From NCBI RefSeq assembly GCF_018332455.1, contig NZ_BOPZ01000016.1, forward strand, positions 23,914-87,913: DNA of 64,000 nt, in the 5' to 3' direction. Source of the stretch: Clostridium polyendosporum (GTDB taxonomy: Bacteria; Bacillota; Clostridia; Clostridiales; Clostridiaceae). Below, piece after piece: positions 1-9,520 of this stretch. The notes under the pieces were generated by a model, which was not told the origin of the DNA, ran no database searches, and saw only the letters and a program-made list of their open reading frames with translations. The position numbers and the translations under genes were made by a program. How positions within the stretch are numbered: the first letter of the stretch is position 1; each line of letters opens with the position of its first letter.

Positions 1-533
1 TTCCAAATAGATTCATATAGAAAAGTTGGATGATAATACGTGCCATCTATATACATTCCCTTTTGTATAAAATCAGGAAATCTACTTATAAAATCATAAG
101 ATACCTTACCACCATGAGCTTCTTGATTGAAAAAGTTTCCCCATCGTCCTATAGCCTGAGCCAATATTATGGAAGGTGCAGCTATATCCACATACTGTAG
201 AAAATCCATCTTCTTACTTTTAGTGTATATGTAGGCTGCTAGAAATGCAAAAATTATCCCTCCATGAATCGCCAATCCACCCTGCCTTATGTTAATTATC
301 TCCAAAAGGTTATTCTTGTAGTAATCAAATTCAAAAACTACATAGTATAATCTTGCACCTATTATAGCTATTGGAAAAGCTATAATAAAAATATCTATAA
401 AATTATCGAAGCTTATCCGTTTTCTGCTACAATTCCAATAAGCTAAAACTAAAGCAGCTAAAACTCCCAAAGATATCATAATTCCATACCATCTTATATC
501 ATAACCAAAAATACTAAATGCCACTTGATTCAA
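1..533 (-). CDS. lgt: prolipoprotein diacylglyceryl transferase (3' end cut by window)
   Basis: Lgt moves diacylglycerol from phosphatidylglycerol to the lipobox cysteine of prolipoproteins at the membrane. About 177 codons are present; the C-terminus runs off the left edge. My translation shows several hydrophobic segments and the Lgt signature [13 protein letters not shown]. The start is a TTG at 531-533 (Leu-Asn-Gln-Val...) preceded by a strong AAAGGGGGAG ribosome site; no ATG fits as well. A lipoprotein substrate candidate is encoded at 22985-23758. Family assignment is secure; the C-terminal part cannot be judged. Confidence 0.93.
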   Translation of the reverse strand, partial: MNQVAFSIFGYDIRWYGIMISLGVLAALVLAYWNCSRKRISFDNFIDIFIIAFPIAIIGARLYYVVFEFDYYKNNLLEIINIRQGGLAIHGGIIFAFLAAYIYTKSKKMDFLQYVDIAAPSIILAQAIGRWGNFFNQEAHGGKVSYDFISRFPDFIQKGMYIDGTYYHPTFLYESIW

Positions 534-808
534 ATACTTCTCCCCCTTTAGTTTTATTTAAATTATTATACATTAGATATGTGTAATTTTATTGATAAAT
601 ATGTGAACTCTTATTAACACTTCTACAGTTATTATAAAACATAATTTCCCACAAAAACAAACTGAATTTTTAATAAAATACAGAATTATTTGTCTTTAAT
701 TATAAAATAAATTATTAATTTTAAAAAGCATACCTTGATAATCTATCAAAAAGATATGCCTTAAAACAAAATATATATTTTTTATTATTATTTGATAATA
801 TATTAATA
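534..808. other. AT-rich intergenic region
   Basis: This gap lies between lgt and the DUF1980 gene. It holds the lgt ribosome site and the terminator described at 724-763. I see no open frame with a ribosome site in it. Confidence 0.5.
724..763 (-). terminator. rho-independent terminator of the YcgQ/permease/GTPase cluster
   Basis: On the minus strand AAGGCATATC pairs with GGTATGCTTT (two G-U pairs) and is followed by a T run. It lies just downstream of the DUF1980 gene. Confidence 0.7.
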
Positions 809-1552
809 TCATTCTTGATAAATATATAGATTATTAGGTTTATCCATCTTCTTTAAGGAAGCTACATCAATTTTAGGCACTTCAACTATCTTCCTATCCT
901 CTAAAACTTTAGTTTTTCCTATAGTTCCTCTCAGTTGAACCCACTGTTCATTAAGATTTACTTCTAAATTTCCACTACATTTTATACCTATAACTTGAGC
1001 GTCAGCAGCGCAACAGCTCATAACCATTCTAGCAATTATAAATTCATCTTTTTTCATAGATGGAGTTTTATAAACCATACCTTCTACTATAACTTCTCTT
1101 CCTATAAAACCGCTTAGATTCTTTTCTATATCTTCAAGATAGCAGTAGAAATTTTCCTCTCTTAGTTCTATTACCCCTTGAGGAATTTTCTCATTATGAT
1201 GATGTTTATCACCAATATCTTTCCAATAACTTTTTGTAGATAACTTAATACCCTTAGATGCAATATTGCTTGCACTAATATCTTCTCTACTCACAGTTCC
1301 AATCATAATAAGTGCACCCAAAAATACTATAATCCCTTTTTTTATTCCTCCCCTATCAGGTATAGTAAATATCATTGGAACTTGAGCAAGAGATAGCAAC
1401 ACCAATACTACAATAGAAAATATAAGATATTTTGTCATCTTAGGGTGAATCAAATTAAAAATAATAGAAGTTTTTAAAAGATAAAAAATGGTTAATGCCA
1501 TAAGCAATAGAAACAAAAGCCACAGGAACTCATTTAAATTAAATTTTCTCAT
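809..1552 (-). CDS. TIGR03943/DUF1980 family membrane protein (YcgQ-like)
   Basis: This 247-aa protein resembles B. subtilis YcgQ, a partner of DUF318 permeases whose biochemistry is not settled. Hydrophobic segments lie at about residues 8-30, 40-60 and 70-86. They are followed by an extracytoplasmic-looking region with a His cluster HHH (117-119) and, in the second half, the family's CCAADA motif. The His and Cys residues suggest metal handling (inference). It starts 14 bp downstream of the permease gene and is clearly in the same operon, with two G3E GTPases upstream. Family assignment is confident, function is not. Confidence 0.8.
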   Translation of the reverse strand: MRKFNLNEFLWLLFLLLMALTIFYLLKTSIIFNLIHPKMTKYLIFSIVVLVLLSLAQVPMIFTIPDRGGIKKGIIVFLGALIMIGTVSREDISASNIASKGIKLSTKSYWKDIGDKHHHNEKIPQGVIELREENFYCYLEDIEKNLSGFIGREVIVEGMVYKTPSMKKDEFIIARMVMSCCAADAQVIGIKCSGNLEVNLNEQWVQLRGTIGKTKVLEDRKIVEVPKIDVASLKKMDKPNNLYIYQE

Positions 1553-1566
1553 GCTACATCACCTCT

Positions 1567-2469
1567 CTATATGATTACACAACAAGCTATAAAACAAAGA
1601 GAAAAAATGCAGAATATAAGCTTAACTACAAAACTCTTTTTAAAAGCAGAAAAAAGCATAGCTGCATTTTTAACATCAACCATTGGTCCTAAAAGTAAAA
1701 ATGCCATAACTGGTCCCAAATTTAAGCTTCCAAGAAAAGTACTTGCTATAAAAGCATCCGCCTCTGAACAAAGTGATATAAGAAATGCAAACATCATCAT
1801 TATCCATATTGATAAAACAGTATTGCTTCCAAGAGCTAGTAACTTGTCCCTTGGAATAACAACTTGAAAAAAAGAAGCCACTGCTGCTCCTATGATTAGA
1901 AATCTTCCGATTTCATAAAGCTCTTTAGAGGTATGATTTAATATAGAAAGATATTTTGATTTTTTATTTAAGTATCCACTACAACCACAACTACAGCTGT
2001 CATTTACAAATAAAGAATTATTCTTTAATACACTTTCTGTACCATTTAATATATCTACTAAATATCCAACTACTACAGCAATTAGCAGTCCAAATAAAGC
2101 CCTGTAAGCTACTATTTTTCCACTTCCATTGAAAGCATAATATGTTGACATAAGGACTACAGGGTTTATGATTGGGGCAGCAAGCATATAGGCTAAAGCT
2201 ATATTTAGTGGTACACCTTTTCTTATAAGTCCTCTTGCAATAGGAACAGTAGCACATTCACACACTGGAAAAATTAAACCTAAAAGTGCTGCTGCTACAC
2301 CACCTAATAACTTATTATTAGGTGTAACCCTTTCTATCATTTCATTATTTAAAAAGGTCTGCATAAATGCAGAAACTAATGCTCCTATAAGGATAAAAGG
2401 AAGTGCTTCTAATATTATGCTTGAAAATATTAGAGAAAAACTTTCAAGAACTCCTACAAAGTTATCCAT
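1567..2469 (-). CDS. DUF318/ArsP-like permease (YcgR-like)
   Basis: This is a 300-aa integral membrane permease of the DUF318 family, which includes YcgR and the organoarsenical exporter ArsP. The conserved PVCECATVPIARGLIRKG segment and a following AAPIINPVV stretch are visible. A cytoplasmic-looking central loop carries a CSCGCSG cysteine cluster that could bind a soft metal. Its gene lies between a G3E GTPase gene 12 bp upstream and the DUF1980 partner downstream, the usual YcgQ-YcgR pairing. The substrate is unknown; a metal or metalloid is the likely class (inference). Confidence 0.82.
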   Translation of the reverse strand: MDNFVGVLESFSLIFSSIILEALPFILIGALVSAFMQTFLNNEMIERVTPNNKLLGGVAAALLGLIFPVCECATVPIARGLIRKGVPLNIALAYMLAAPIINPVVLMSTYYAFNGSGKIVAYRALFGLLIAVVVGYLVDILNGTESVLKNNSLFVNDSCSCGCSGYLNKKSKYLSILNHTSKELYEIGRFLIIGAAVASFFQVVIPRDKLLALGSNTVLSIWIMMMFAFLISLCSEADAFIASTFLGSLNLGPVMAFLLLGPMVDVKNAAMLFSAFKKSFVVKLIFCIFSLCFIACCVII

Positions 2470-2481
2470 ATAGTCCTCTCC

Positions 2482-3081
2482 TTAGATTTTCTTTTTAATT
2501 ATTGAACAATTTTTTAAACTATCTATCATAGTATAGGTAAAGTCAGATTTTAAAATATTAGCATGAAAATTGAGTTCTTTGATCTTATCAATAATGTCTT
2601 TTGCAATAGCTTCACTAATTTTAGAACAGTTGCTTACTATTATTAAGTCTGCTGCCTGTATATTGGGAAGGATTAAAGAAGCCATATTTTTAAAAAACAT
2701 GTTAAATGTACATCCATCAATTATCGTGATTATTGCAGTTACTTTAACATATTTTTTAATTTGTTTTGAATTTAAAAACAAAAGTAACTTATCTAAGCTA
2801 CAAACTCCATTACTCTCAATTATTAACCTATTAGGAGCATAAAACTTTACTGCCCTAAGAAATTCATTCTCTTTAAGTTCATAGTTGCTTGCGAATTGTT
2901 TTACTACAATATTCTTATCACTTGTAAGCTCTTCACTTATGATACCCTTTCCTTTCTCACACTGAAATATTATAATTTCTTCATTCTTTTTTTTCGATAT
3001 CTTTAAAAAAGAATTTATAAAAGAAGTTTTTCCCGATCCTAGAAAACCTGTAACAATTTCTACCCCTGTCCTCCTAAACAT
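2482..3081 (-). CDS. short, degenerate G3E (CobW-like) GTPase
   Basis: This 199-aa protein has a good P-loop near the N-terminus (GFLGSGKTSF, about residues 12-21) and an IESNGVC segment corresponding to the G3E IEPSGVA motif. It lacks the CxCC metal-binding motif of the family: the equivalent region reads KQFASNYELKENEF. It also lacks the C-terminal CobW domain, which the 320-aa paralog immediately upstream retains. No frameshift is evident, so it appears to be a naturally reduced paralog rather than a fresh pseudogene. It may act with the full-length paralog or the permease (inference). Confidence 0.72.
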   Translation of the reverse strand: MFRRTGVEIVTGFLGSGKTSFINSFLKISKKKNEEIIIFQCEKGKGIISEELTSDKNIVVKQFASNYELKENEFLRAVKFYAPNRLIIESNGVCSLDKLLLFLNSKQIKKYVKVTAIITIIDGCTFNMFFKNMASLILPNIQAADLIIVSNCSKISEAIAKDIIDKIKELNFHANILKSDFTYTMIDSLKNCSIIKKKI

Positions 3082-3178
3082 AAATCCCCCTAGAACACTG
3101 CTTATTCATTACTATTACTTAAACAACAATCTACTTATTGTATGACTTCATAAAAATGATAACTATATAATATTACCT

Positions 3179-4141
3179 TTAACCTAAGAATAGCCTTTTT
3201 ATTTCCTCTTTTCTAAGCTTACTTCCTATAACACAGAGTCTTCCCGTATAATCCGACGATATAGGTTTTATTTGAATTTCATTAGGTACATAATCAAATT
3301 GAACCCATCCTTCATTCTTTACTTCTATAATTCCCTTCGCCCTTACTATAAGACCATATTTTTCTTCATCTTTTAAGTTATCCAATATGATTTGTAAATC
3401 TTTTTTCATAAATATCTTAGGGGTTTCTGCTCCCCAAGTATCAAAAATATCTGATGCAAGTTTACTTGAATCTCTAGATTGAGATCTTATTACATGTGTT
3501 GTATTAAGAGATTTTCTTACAAGGTTTACTTCCTTTAAAATATCCTCAAATCTATTTTCTCCAACTTCTAAAATTCTTTTTGAAGTTAACTTATCCCAGG
3601 GAGTTGTTATTATAGAACAGCACGGATTTATCTTTCTTATAGCCATAGCCGCATAAGTAACTTGTCTTTCAGAAGCGAGTTGTGTTCTACTTAATACTAT
3701 AGTTCTTGCATTAGCTATCTGATTAGTGTAAAAATCACCAAAGTTTGTTATATATGCGTCAAAATTTTGAATATCTATCACTACAACTTGAAGATTTACC
3801 TTTAGATTTTTTATACAATCCACTGCTCTTACAGAGCTTATTACCTGAGATAATTTTGCTACTCCTGAAGGTTCTATTATAATTCTGCCTGGATTATACT
3901 TTTTTACTATATCCTCTATAGCAGTCCTGAAATCTCCTACAATAGTACAACAAATACATCCAGAAGTTATCTCCTTTACTTCTAGATTTTCTCTTCTCAA
4001 TAAGTTTCCATCTATACCGACTTCTCCGTATTCATTTTCAATAATTACAATCTTTTCTTTATTAAGTTCTTCTTTTATAAGTTTTTGAATCAATGTAGTC
4101 TTTCCTGCTCCAAGAAAACCAGAAATTATATCAATTTTCAT
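3179..4141 (-). CDS. CobW/COG0523 G3E family GTPase, metal chaperone type
   Basis: This 320-aa protein has a complete G3E layout: P-loop GFLGAGKTT (8-16), ENEYGEVGID, the metal-binding CxCC motif in TSGCICC, the IEPSGVA switch and a C-terminal CobW domain. COG0523 proteins deliver zinc or other metals to client proteins using GTP. It heads the cluster with a truncated paralog and a YcgQ/YcgR-type permease pair. I saw no clear Zur or Fur operator upstream, so zinc regulation is not shown by the sequence. The ribosome site is AAGGAGG-like just before the ATG. Confidence 0.85.
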   Translation of the reverse strand: MKIDIISGFLGAGKTTLIQKLIKEELNKEKIVIIENEYGEVGIDGNLLRRENLEVKEITSGCICCTIVGDFRTAIEDIVKKYNPGRIIIEPSGVAKLSQVISSVRAVDCIKNLKVNLQVVVIDIQNFDAYITNFGDFYTNQIANARTIVLSRTQLASERQVTYAAMAIRKINPCCSIITTPWDKLTSKRILEVGENRFEDILKEVNLVRKSLNTTHVIRSQSRDSSKLASDIFDTWGAETPKIFMKKDLQIILDNLKDEEKYGLIVRAKGIIEVKNEGWVQFDYVPNEIQIKPISSDYTGRLCVIGSKLRKEEIKRLFLG

Positions 4142-4231
4142 TTAAAATTCCTCCTTAATTATAGAGCTACGAAATTGTGTTTTTTATCTTTAGTAATTAT
4201 ATTCACTTAAATTTAGGATTAATACTAAATA

Positions 4232-4297
4232 AAATTTAATAGGCATCGAGCCTATTAAATTTGAGCTAATTTACTTTGTGAAATTAGCTCAAATAAG
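4232..4297 (+). repeat. dispersed two-hairpin intergenic repeat, copy 1
   Basis: First hairpin: a perfect inverted repeat of AAATTTAATAGGC (4232-4244) with its complement at 4250-4262. Second hairpin: GAGCTAATTT (4263-4272) and AAATTAGCTC (4281-4290), followed by an AAATAAG tail. It shares the ATTT-CACTTTGTG-AAAT core and A-rich tail with the other copies. Confidence 0.7.
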
Positions 4298-4383
4298 TTG
4301 TTTTACACTACTTATTTGTAATAGATACAGATAGGATGTGCCTAATTGAAGATAAATTGTATAATATAAAATTGTTTGTCTTT

Positions 4384-4428
4384 AATAAAAAAATACAGTG
4401 ATAATAGATAATTTCTAAAACCACTGTA
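4384..4428 (-). terminator. terminator downstream of the KimA-like gene
   Basis: On the minus strand TACAGTG pairs with CACTGTA across a 21-nt loop and is followed by a run of T. It ends about 65 bp beyond the stop codon. Confidence 0.6.
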
Positions 4429-4491
4429 AAACAAACACAAATTGTAAACATAAATTTATCATCAACTTACCTTTGAAATCCTAATATATTA

Positions 4492-6351
4492 CTACTCCTC
4501 ATCATCTTCTATTACAAAAGGAACTGAAATAACAGATATATTCTTACTTTTAATAAGGGTACTTCTTATAAAAAATGCGGTTTGATTATGTAATATATTT
4601 CCCCACCAATGTCCAACAACAAATTGAGGTATGACAACTGTGACTATGTCGTGCTCTTTAGTAGGAAATTCTTTTGATTCAATATAACTTAATAAAGGTT
4701 CAACAATTTCTCTATATTCTGATTTTGTAACTATTAAAGGTATATCCATTTTATACTTTTTCCATTTCTCTTCTAAAACCTTTGTTTCTTCATCACTGAC
4801 AGAAACATGAAAAGCCGTTATATCATTAGAAAGACATTTTGCATAATTTATAGCCTTTATAACAGATTCATTTAAACCTGCAATAGGTATTATAAATCTC
4901 CTAATGGTATCACAATCAAACTTAGGAAAATAATTGTTCTCAAGACTTAATTGCTTAGCTACTTTTCTATAATGTCTATTTATCCATTTCATTACTGTTA
5001 TAAGTAATGGTAACAAAACAAATATAAGCCAAGCACCATGGGTAAACTTATTGATTGCTATTATAATTGCTGTTATAAAAGTTATTAAAGCACCAAATCC
5101 ATTTATTGAAGCTCTTATAATCCAACCGGTAACTTTACTTCTACTTCTGTACCACTTTACAACCATACCTGTTTGAGAAAGGGTAAAAGATATAAACACC
5201 CCAACTGCATAAAGAGGTAATAAGAAGTGATTCTCTCCTCTAAACAGTATTACCAAAGTAGCTGCTGCTACAGAAAGAGCAATTATTCCATTGGAATAAC
5301 TGAGTCTATCTCCTCTTTTACCAAGTTGCCTTGGAGCATATCCGTCTCTAGCTATGAATGAAAGTAGAAGAGGTAAATCTGAAAATGCGGTATTTGCCGC
5401 CATTATCAAAATAAGAGTGGTAGCCAATTGCATTAAGTAAAATAGTATCCCTCCCTTGCCAAAAACCTGCTCAGCAATTTGAGATATAACAGTCTTATCT
5501 AGACTTGGTACAGCGTGATAAATTGTTGAAAGATAAGAGACCCCCCCAAATATAACTACAATTATTAAAAACAATAATGATAATACGGTTTTGGCACTTT
5601 TTGTAGCAGGTTCCTTAAAGTTTGGAACTCCATCACTTACTGCTTCTATACCAGTAAGTGCTGTACAACCTGATGAGAAAGCTCTTAATAGTAAAAGTAT
5701 TGAAACATCAGTCATACTACTAGATACTCCCGTTACTGGTGGAGATACATATCCAAATACATAAAACTTTATTAATCCATAAACTATCATAAGTAAACAC
5801 ATAAATAGAAAAAAATAAGTTGGCACACTAAAGATTTTTGCTGATTCACTAATACCTCTTAAATTCCCTATAGCCATAAGCAATACTATAAGAAGTGTTA
5901 TTGTAATCTTAAATGGCAGCAATGCCGGAAAAGCTGAAGTTATAGCAGCTACCCCTGCTGTGGCACTTACTGCTACTGTTAGAATGTAATCTATTGTTAA
6001 GGATGCTGCTGCAATAAGACTTGGTGTTGTTCCTAAGTTATCCTTGGAAACTATATAAGATCCTCCTCCCCTAGGATAACTTTCTATAGTCTGTCGATAT
6101 GAAAAAATTAAAATACTCAAAAGCACTACTATAGAAATAGTTACATAAAAAAGATATCTATATGATAATAATCCTATTGCAGGTATTAAGACCCACAGTA
6201 TTTCTTCACCAGCATAAGCTACAGATGAAATTGCATCACTCGATAATATAGGAAGACCCTTAAAAACACTATATTTTTCATGATGAATTTGTGAAGTCTT
6301 CAAAGGTTCTCCAATTATATATTTTTTTATGTTTATTGGCACTTTCATCAC
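4492..6351 (-). CDS. kimA: KimA-like (YdaO) APC-family potassium importer
   Basis: This 619-aa protein matches B. subtilis KimA from memory across its length. Shared stretches include LSSDAISSVAYAGEEILW, SYRQTIESYPRGGGSYIVSK, AFSSGCTALTGIEAVSDG and LYAVGVFISFTLSQTGM. It has about 12 membrane segments followed by a cytosolic universal-stress-like domain from roughly residue 470. KimA is a high-affinity, proton-coupled K+ importer inhibited by c-di-AMP. In Bacillus the gene is preceded by a ydaO riboswitch. Here only 185 bp separate it from the divergent SulP gene and I see no such element. Specific K+ transport is inferred from family. Confidence 0.85.
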   Translation of the reverse strand: MMKVPINIKKYIIGEPLKTSQIHHEKYSVFKGLPILSSDAISSVAYAGEEILWVLIPAIGLLSYRYLFYVTISIVVLLSILIFSYRQTIESYPRGGGSYIVSKDNLGTTPSLIAAASLTIDYILTVAVSATAGVAAITSAFPALLPFKITITLLIVLLMAIGNLRGISESAKIFSVPTYFFLFMCLLMIVYGLIKFYVFGYVSPPVTGVSSSMTDVSILLLLRAFSSGCTALTGIEAVSDGVPNFKEPATKSAKTVLSLLFLIIVVIFGGVSYLSTIYHAVPSLDKTVISQIAEQVFGKGGILFYLMQLATTLILIMAANTAFSDLPLLLSFIARDGYAPRQLGKRGDRLSYSNGIIALSVAAATLVILFRGENHFLLPLYAVGVFISFTLSQTGMVVKWYRSRSKVTGWIIRASINGFGALITFITAIIIAINKFTHGAWLIFVLLPLLITVMKWINRHYRKVAKQLSLENNYFPKFDCDTIRRFIIPIAGLNESVIKAINYAKCLSNDITAFHVSVSDEETKVLEEKWKKYKMDIPLIVTKSEYREIVEPLLSYIESKEFPTKEHDIVTVVIPQFVVGHWWGNILHNQTAFFIRSTLIKSKNISVISVPFVIEDDEE

Positions 6352-6445
6352 CTCTTTCTTATTATAGTATTGCTATTTTTTTTAATTTAATAACTAGAAA
6401 ACGTATTCTTTAATTGGCTTTAGCTCTTATTGACTTTAAAGCATT

Positions 6446-6474
6446 TTGACTTTGTAATAGCTTAGGAGTATGAT
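6446..6474 (+). promoter_or_regulatory. sigma-A promoter of the SulP gene
   Basis: TTGACT (6446-6451), a 17-bp spacer and TATGAT (6469-6474) form a near-consensus promoter 63 bp upstream of the start codon. A second TTGACT 16 bp further upstream could serve an overlapping promoter. Confidence 0.65.
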
Positions 6475-6536
6475 TTAATTGTAACTTATACAATTAATTA
6501 CAAATAATTACATTTAAGTAAAAAGGAGGCTTTTAA

Positions 6537-8216
6537 ATGAAACCAAAAATACTTCGTATGTTACAACGAAAAGATTTGACTAAAGAACAAATAGTCAAAG
6601 ATATTATTGCTGGTATCATAGTAGCAATAATAGCTCTACCTCTATCAATCGCTCTTGGAATATCCTCAGGAGTATCACCAGAAAAGGGGCTTATCACCGC
6701 CATTATTGCAGGATTTTTCATATCCTTTCTTGGCGGAAGTAGAGTGCAAATAGGGGGACCTACAGGTGCTTTTGTGGTGATAGTTTACGGAATAATTCAA
6801 AATTATGGCCTAGAAGGGTTAATCCTTGCAACCATAATGGCTGGTATAATTCTGGTTATAATGGGATTTCTAAAACTTGGAAGCGTAATTAAATTTGTAC
6901 CTCATCCAATAACAGTTGGTTTTACTAGCGGTATTGCAATTACCTTACTTTCAACTCAAATAAAAGATCTTTTAGGATTAAAGATTAATAATGTTCCTGC
7001 TGAATTTTTTGAAAAGTGGCAAAGTTATTTAACTAATATACATAGCTTTAATCTTTCAACTTTTTTAGTAGGCTTGGGTTCATTACTTATAATAGTCCTA
7101 TGGCCTAGAATTAATAAAACTATTCCAGGTTCTCTGATAGCGCTTATAATCGCTACCTTAGCAGTGAAATTTTTAAATCTTCCTGTAGAAACCATAGGTA
7201 GTCGTTTTGGTGAGATATCCTCATCATTACCTGCTCCTAAACTAGAGATAGTAGATTTGAATACCATAAAGGAGCTTTTTAAACCTGCTATGACTATAGC
7301 AATTTTAGCAGCAATAGAATCTCTTCTTTCTGCAGTAGTAGCTGATGGGATGATCGGCGGAAAGCATGACTCTAATATGGAATTAGTAGCTCAAGGAGTT
7401 GCAAATATTACTTCTGGATTATTTGGAGGCATTCCAGCTACAGGTGCCATAGCAAGAACTGCTGCCAATGTAAAAAATAATGGTAGAAGCCCTATCGCAG
7501 GTATGGTTCACGCTGTAACATTACTACTAATAATGATTGTATTAATGCCATTAGCAAAACTTATTCCAATGACTTCATTAGCAGCTATATTAATTGTAGT
7601 TTCCTATAACATGGGAGAATGGAGCACTTTTAAATCCTTACTTAAAGCTCCAAAAAGCGATGTAACAGTACTTATAACTACATTCCTTTTAACAGTTATT
7701 TTTGACTTAGTTGTTGCTATTGAGATAGGTATGATATTTGCAATGTGCTTATTTATGAAAAGAGTAGCGGATACAACAAAGATAAAAGGAATGATTAATG
7801 AAATTAGAAACTTAGAGGATAATGACTCCTCATTAAATCTAGATAATATTGATGATATGGTTTTAGTTTATGAAATAAATGGACCTTTTTTCTTCGGAAT
7901 AGTTCATAAATTTATGGATGTTATGAATGAAATAAAACCTTCAGCAGAAGTTTTAGTTCTAGATATGAAAAATGCTAATGCATTAGATGCCTCAGCCATT
8001 GATGCATTAGAAAGATTATATCATCGTTGTGAAAATTATAAAATAAAGCTATTACTTGCCAACATTCAACCACAACCAAAGAAAGTACTTCAAAAAATGG
8101 GCTTTCTAAATCTTATAGGAAAAAATTCTATTTTTGATAGTAAAGAAGATGCTTTAGAAGCATCATTAAATATAGCAACGAACAAACCTCTTAATGGACA
8201 AACTGCGATTGCATAG
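6537..8216 (+). CDS. SulP family anion transporter with STAS domain
   Basis: This 559-aa protein is a SulP (SLC26-like) inner-membrane carrier for anions such as sulfate or bicarbonate. The N-terminal membrane domain shows ALPLSIALGISSGVSPEKGL and, near residues 120-135, PHPITVGFTSGIA. A cytoplasmic STAS domain occupies about 430-545, with the DMKNANALDASAIDAL segment of the STAS core. The ribosome site AAAGGAGG lies 9 bp before the ATG. It is divergent from the KimA-like gene and ends in its own terminator, so it is probably monocistronic. The ion transported cannot be told from sequence. Confidence 0.9.
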   Translation: MKPKILRMLQRKDLTKEQIVKDIIAGIIVAIIALPLSIALGISSGVSPEKGLITAIIAGFFISFLGGSRVQIGGPTGAFVVIVYGIIQNYGLEGLILATIMAGIILVIMGFLKLGSVIKFVPHPITVGFTSGIAITLLSTQIKDLLGLKINNVPAEFFEKWQSYLTNIHSFNLSTFLVGLGSLLIIVLWPRINKTIPGSLIALIIATLAVKFLNLPVETIGSRFGEISSSLPAPKLEIVDLNTIKELFKPAMTIAILAAIESLLSAVVADGMIGGKHDSNMELVAQGVANITSGLFGGIPATGAIARTAANVKNNGRSPIAGMVHAVTLLLIMIVLMPLAKLIPMTSLAAILIVVSYNMGEWSTFKSLLKAPKSDVTVLITTFLLTVIFDLVVAIEIGMIFAMCLFMKRVADTTKIKGMINEIRNLEDNDSSLNLDNIDDMVLVYEINGPFFFGIVHKFMDVMNEIKPSAEVLVLDMKNANALDASAIDALERLYHRCENYKIKLLLANIQPQPKKVLQKMGFLNLIGKNSIFDSKEDALEASLNIATNKPLNGQTAIA

Positions 8217-8240
8217 TAAATAACCTAATATTATAAAAAG

Positions 8241-8298
8241 AAAAAACAGACTATATATAGATTTATGATTAATACTAATCTATATACGTCTGTTTTTT
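8241..8298. terminator. bidirectional terminator between SulP gene and tRNA-Ser
   Basis: A long imperfect stem (AAAACAGACTATATATAGATT against AATCTATATACGTCTGTTTT) has T runs on both strands, so it can serve both the SulP gene and the convergent tRNA. Confidence 0.8.
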
Positions 8299-8387
8299 TG
8301 GCGGAGAGAGCGGGATTTGAACCCGCGGTACCCAGAGAGTACACTTGTTTTCGAGACAAGCTCCTTCGGCCACTCGGACACCTCTCC
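8299..8387 (-). tRNA. tRNA-Ser (anticodon CGA)
   Basis: This is a class II tRNA of 89 nt including an encoded CCA (8299-8301). The acceptor GGAGAGG pairs with the 3' arm, a long variable arm is present, and the anticodon loop reads CT-CGA-AA. It reads UCG. Confidence 0.95.
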
Positions 8388-8813
8388 ATGTTAACTATTG
8401 ATTTGCTACGTTAAGTAGTTTATCTAATAATAACTCTCCCAATATAGTGGCTTAATTATTAATAGAATACATTCCACTAATATGCCTTATTTAAAATATA
8501 ACATATATGATAATTGCAGTAAATATTTAGATATTTAAATTAAAAAATACTTAAATAATATAATGATCATATTATGTTATTACTGATTAAAAATTTAGTT
8601 TCAACTTATAATCTTATCATAAGATATAATTCTATACTATAAATATATAATTCTAATTCAATTATTTTTAGTAATTTACAATTATACTATTATATTTAAC
8701 AAATTATTCAAAAATGCCATATAACTATTACTTTTTATTTTATTTCTTTCGTGATAAAATGAAAATTATAACCAATAATTCATATGATTACAAAATTTAG
8801 TTAGGAGGATATT
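8388..8813. other. AT-rich intergenic region, nothing recognised
   Basis: About 425 bp of very AT-rich sequence precede the DedA gene. I see no gene, clear hairpin or copy of the dispersed repeat. It must hold the promoters of the tRNA and of the DedA gene, and I cannot point to either with confidence. Confidence 0.5.
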
Positions 8814-9470
8814 ATGGATTTGATAACGAGCTTTATTGATATCATACTTCATTTAGATAAGTACATAGGTATTATAGTAGATAGTTATGGTACTTTAACT
8901 TACCTTTTGTTTTTCTTAATAATATTCTGTGAGACAGGGCTAGTTATAACTCCTTTTCTACCAGGAGACTCTTTCCTTTTTGCTGCTGGAGCCTTTGCAG
9001 CTATTGGAGATTTAAACATAACTATTCTATTTATTCTACTTTATTCAGGAGCACTACTCGGAGATAATCTTAACTACTGGTTTGGAAGAAAGATAGGAGC
9101 TGGAGTTCTCCAAAAAGAGGACTTAAAATTTATAAAAAAAGAATATCTCTTAAAAGCACATAAATTTTATGAAAAACATGGTCCAACAGCTATAATCATA
9201 GCTAGATTTGCACCTATTATAAGAACTTTCTCACCATTCGTTGCGGGAATAAGCGAGATGACATATTCTAAGTTCTTAAAATTTAGCATCCTCGGTGGAG
9301 GTCTTTGGGTTTCATTATTCTTACTTGGAGGCTACTTCTTTGGAAATATTCCTCTTATAAAACATAACTTTACTTTTGTTATCTTTGGAATAATAGGAAT
9401 ATCACTACTTCCTGTAATAATTAGCCTTTTCAAACAAAAAAATTCAACAAAAACTTTAAAAGAACAATAA
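8814..9470 (+). CDS. DedA family membrane protein
   Basis: This 218-aa membrane protein belongs to the DedA/SNARE-associated family, thought to act in lipid flipping and envelope homeostasis. It shows ETGLVITPFLPGDS near residue 42, a GxxLGDNLNYWFGRKIG segment, and FxRFxPxxRTFxPFVAG (as ARFAPIIRTFSPFVAG). The ribosome site TTAGGAGG lies 6 bp before the ATG. It stands alone between its AT-rich leader and its own terminator. Family assignment is firm; the lipid handled is not known from sequence. Confidence 0.9.
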   Translation: MDLITSFIDIILHLDKYIGIIVDSYGTLTYLLFFLIIFCETGLVITPFLPGDSFLFAAGAFAAIGDLNITILFILLYSGALLGDNLNYWFGRKIGAGVLQKEDLKFIKKEYLLKAHKFYEKHGPTAIIIARFAPIIRTFSPFVAGISEMTYSKFLKFSILGGGLWVSLFLLGGYFFGNIPLIKHNFTFVIFGIIGISLLPVIISLFKQKNSTKTLKEQ

Positions 9471-9481
9471 TTTATAGAAAT

Positions 9482-9520
9482 AAAAATTCAGTCCACACAT
9501 AATGGGACTGAATTTTTTTA
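9482..9520 (+). terminator. terminator of the DedA gene
   Basis: AAAATTCAGTCC pairs with GGGACTGAATTT and is followed by TTTTT. Confidence 0.85.

Larger units (their letters stand above)
4142..4491. other. intergenic region with a repeat copy and a terminator
   Basis: This 350-bp gap holds the leader of the G3E GTPase gene, one copy of the dispersed two-hairpin repeat (4232-4297) and the terminator of the potassium transporter (4384-4428). No small gene is apparent. Confidence 0.6.

Noticed and set aside
4142..4231. Zur or Fur box before the G3E GTPase gene
   Set aside because: No palindrome close to the known Zur or Fur consensus is found.
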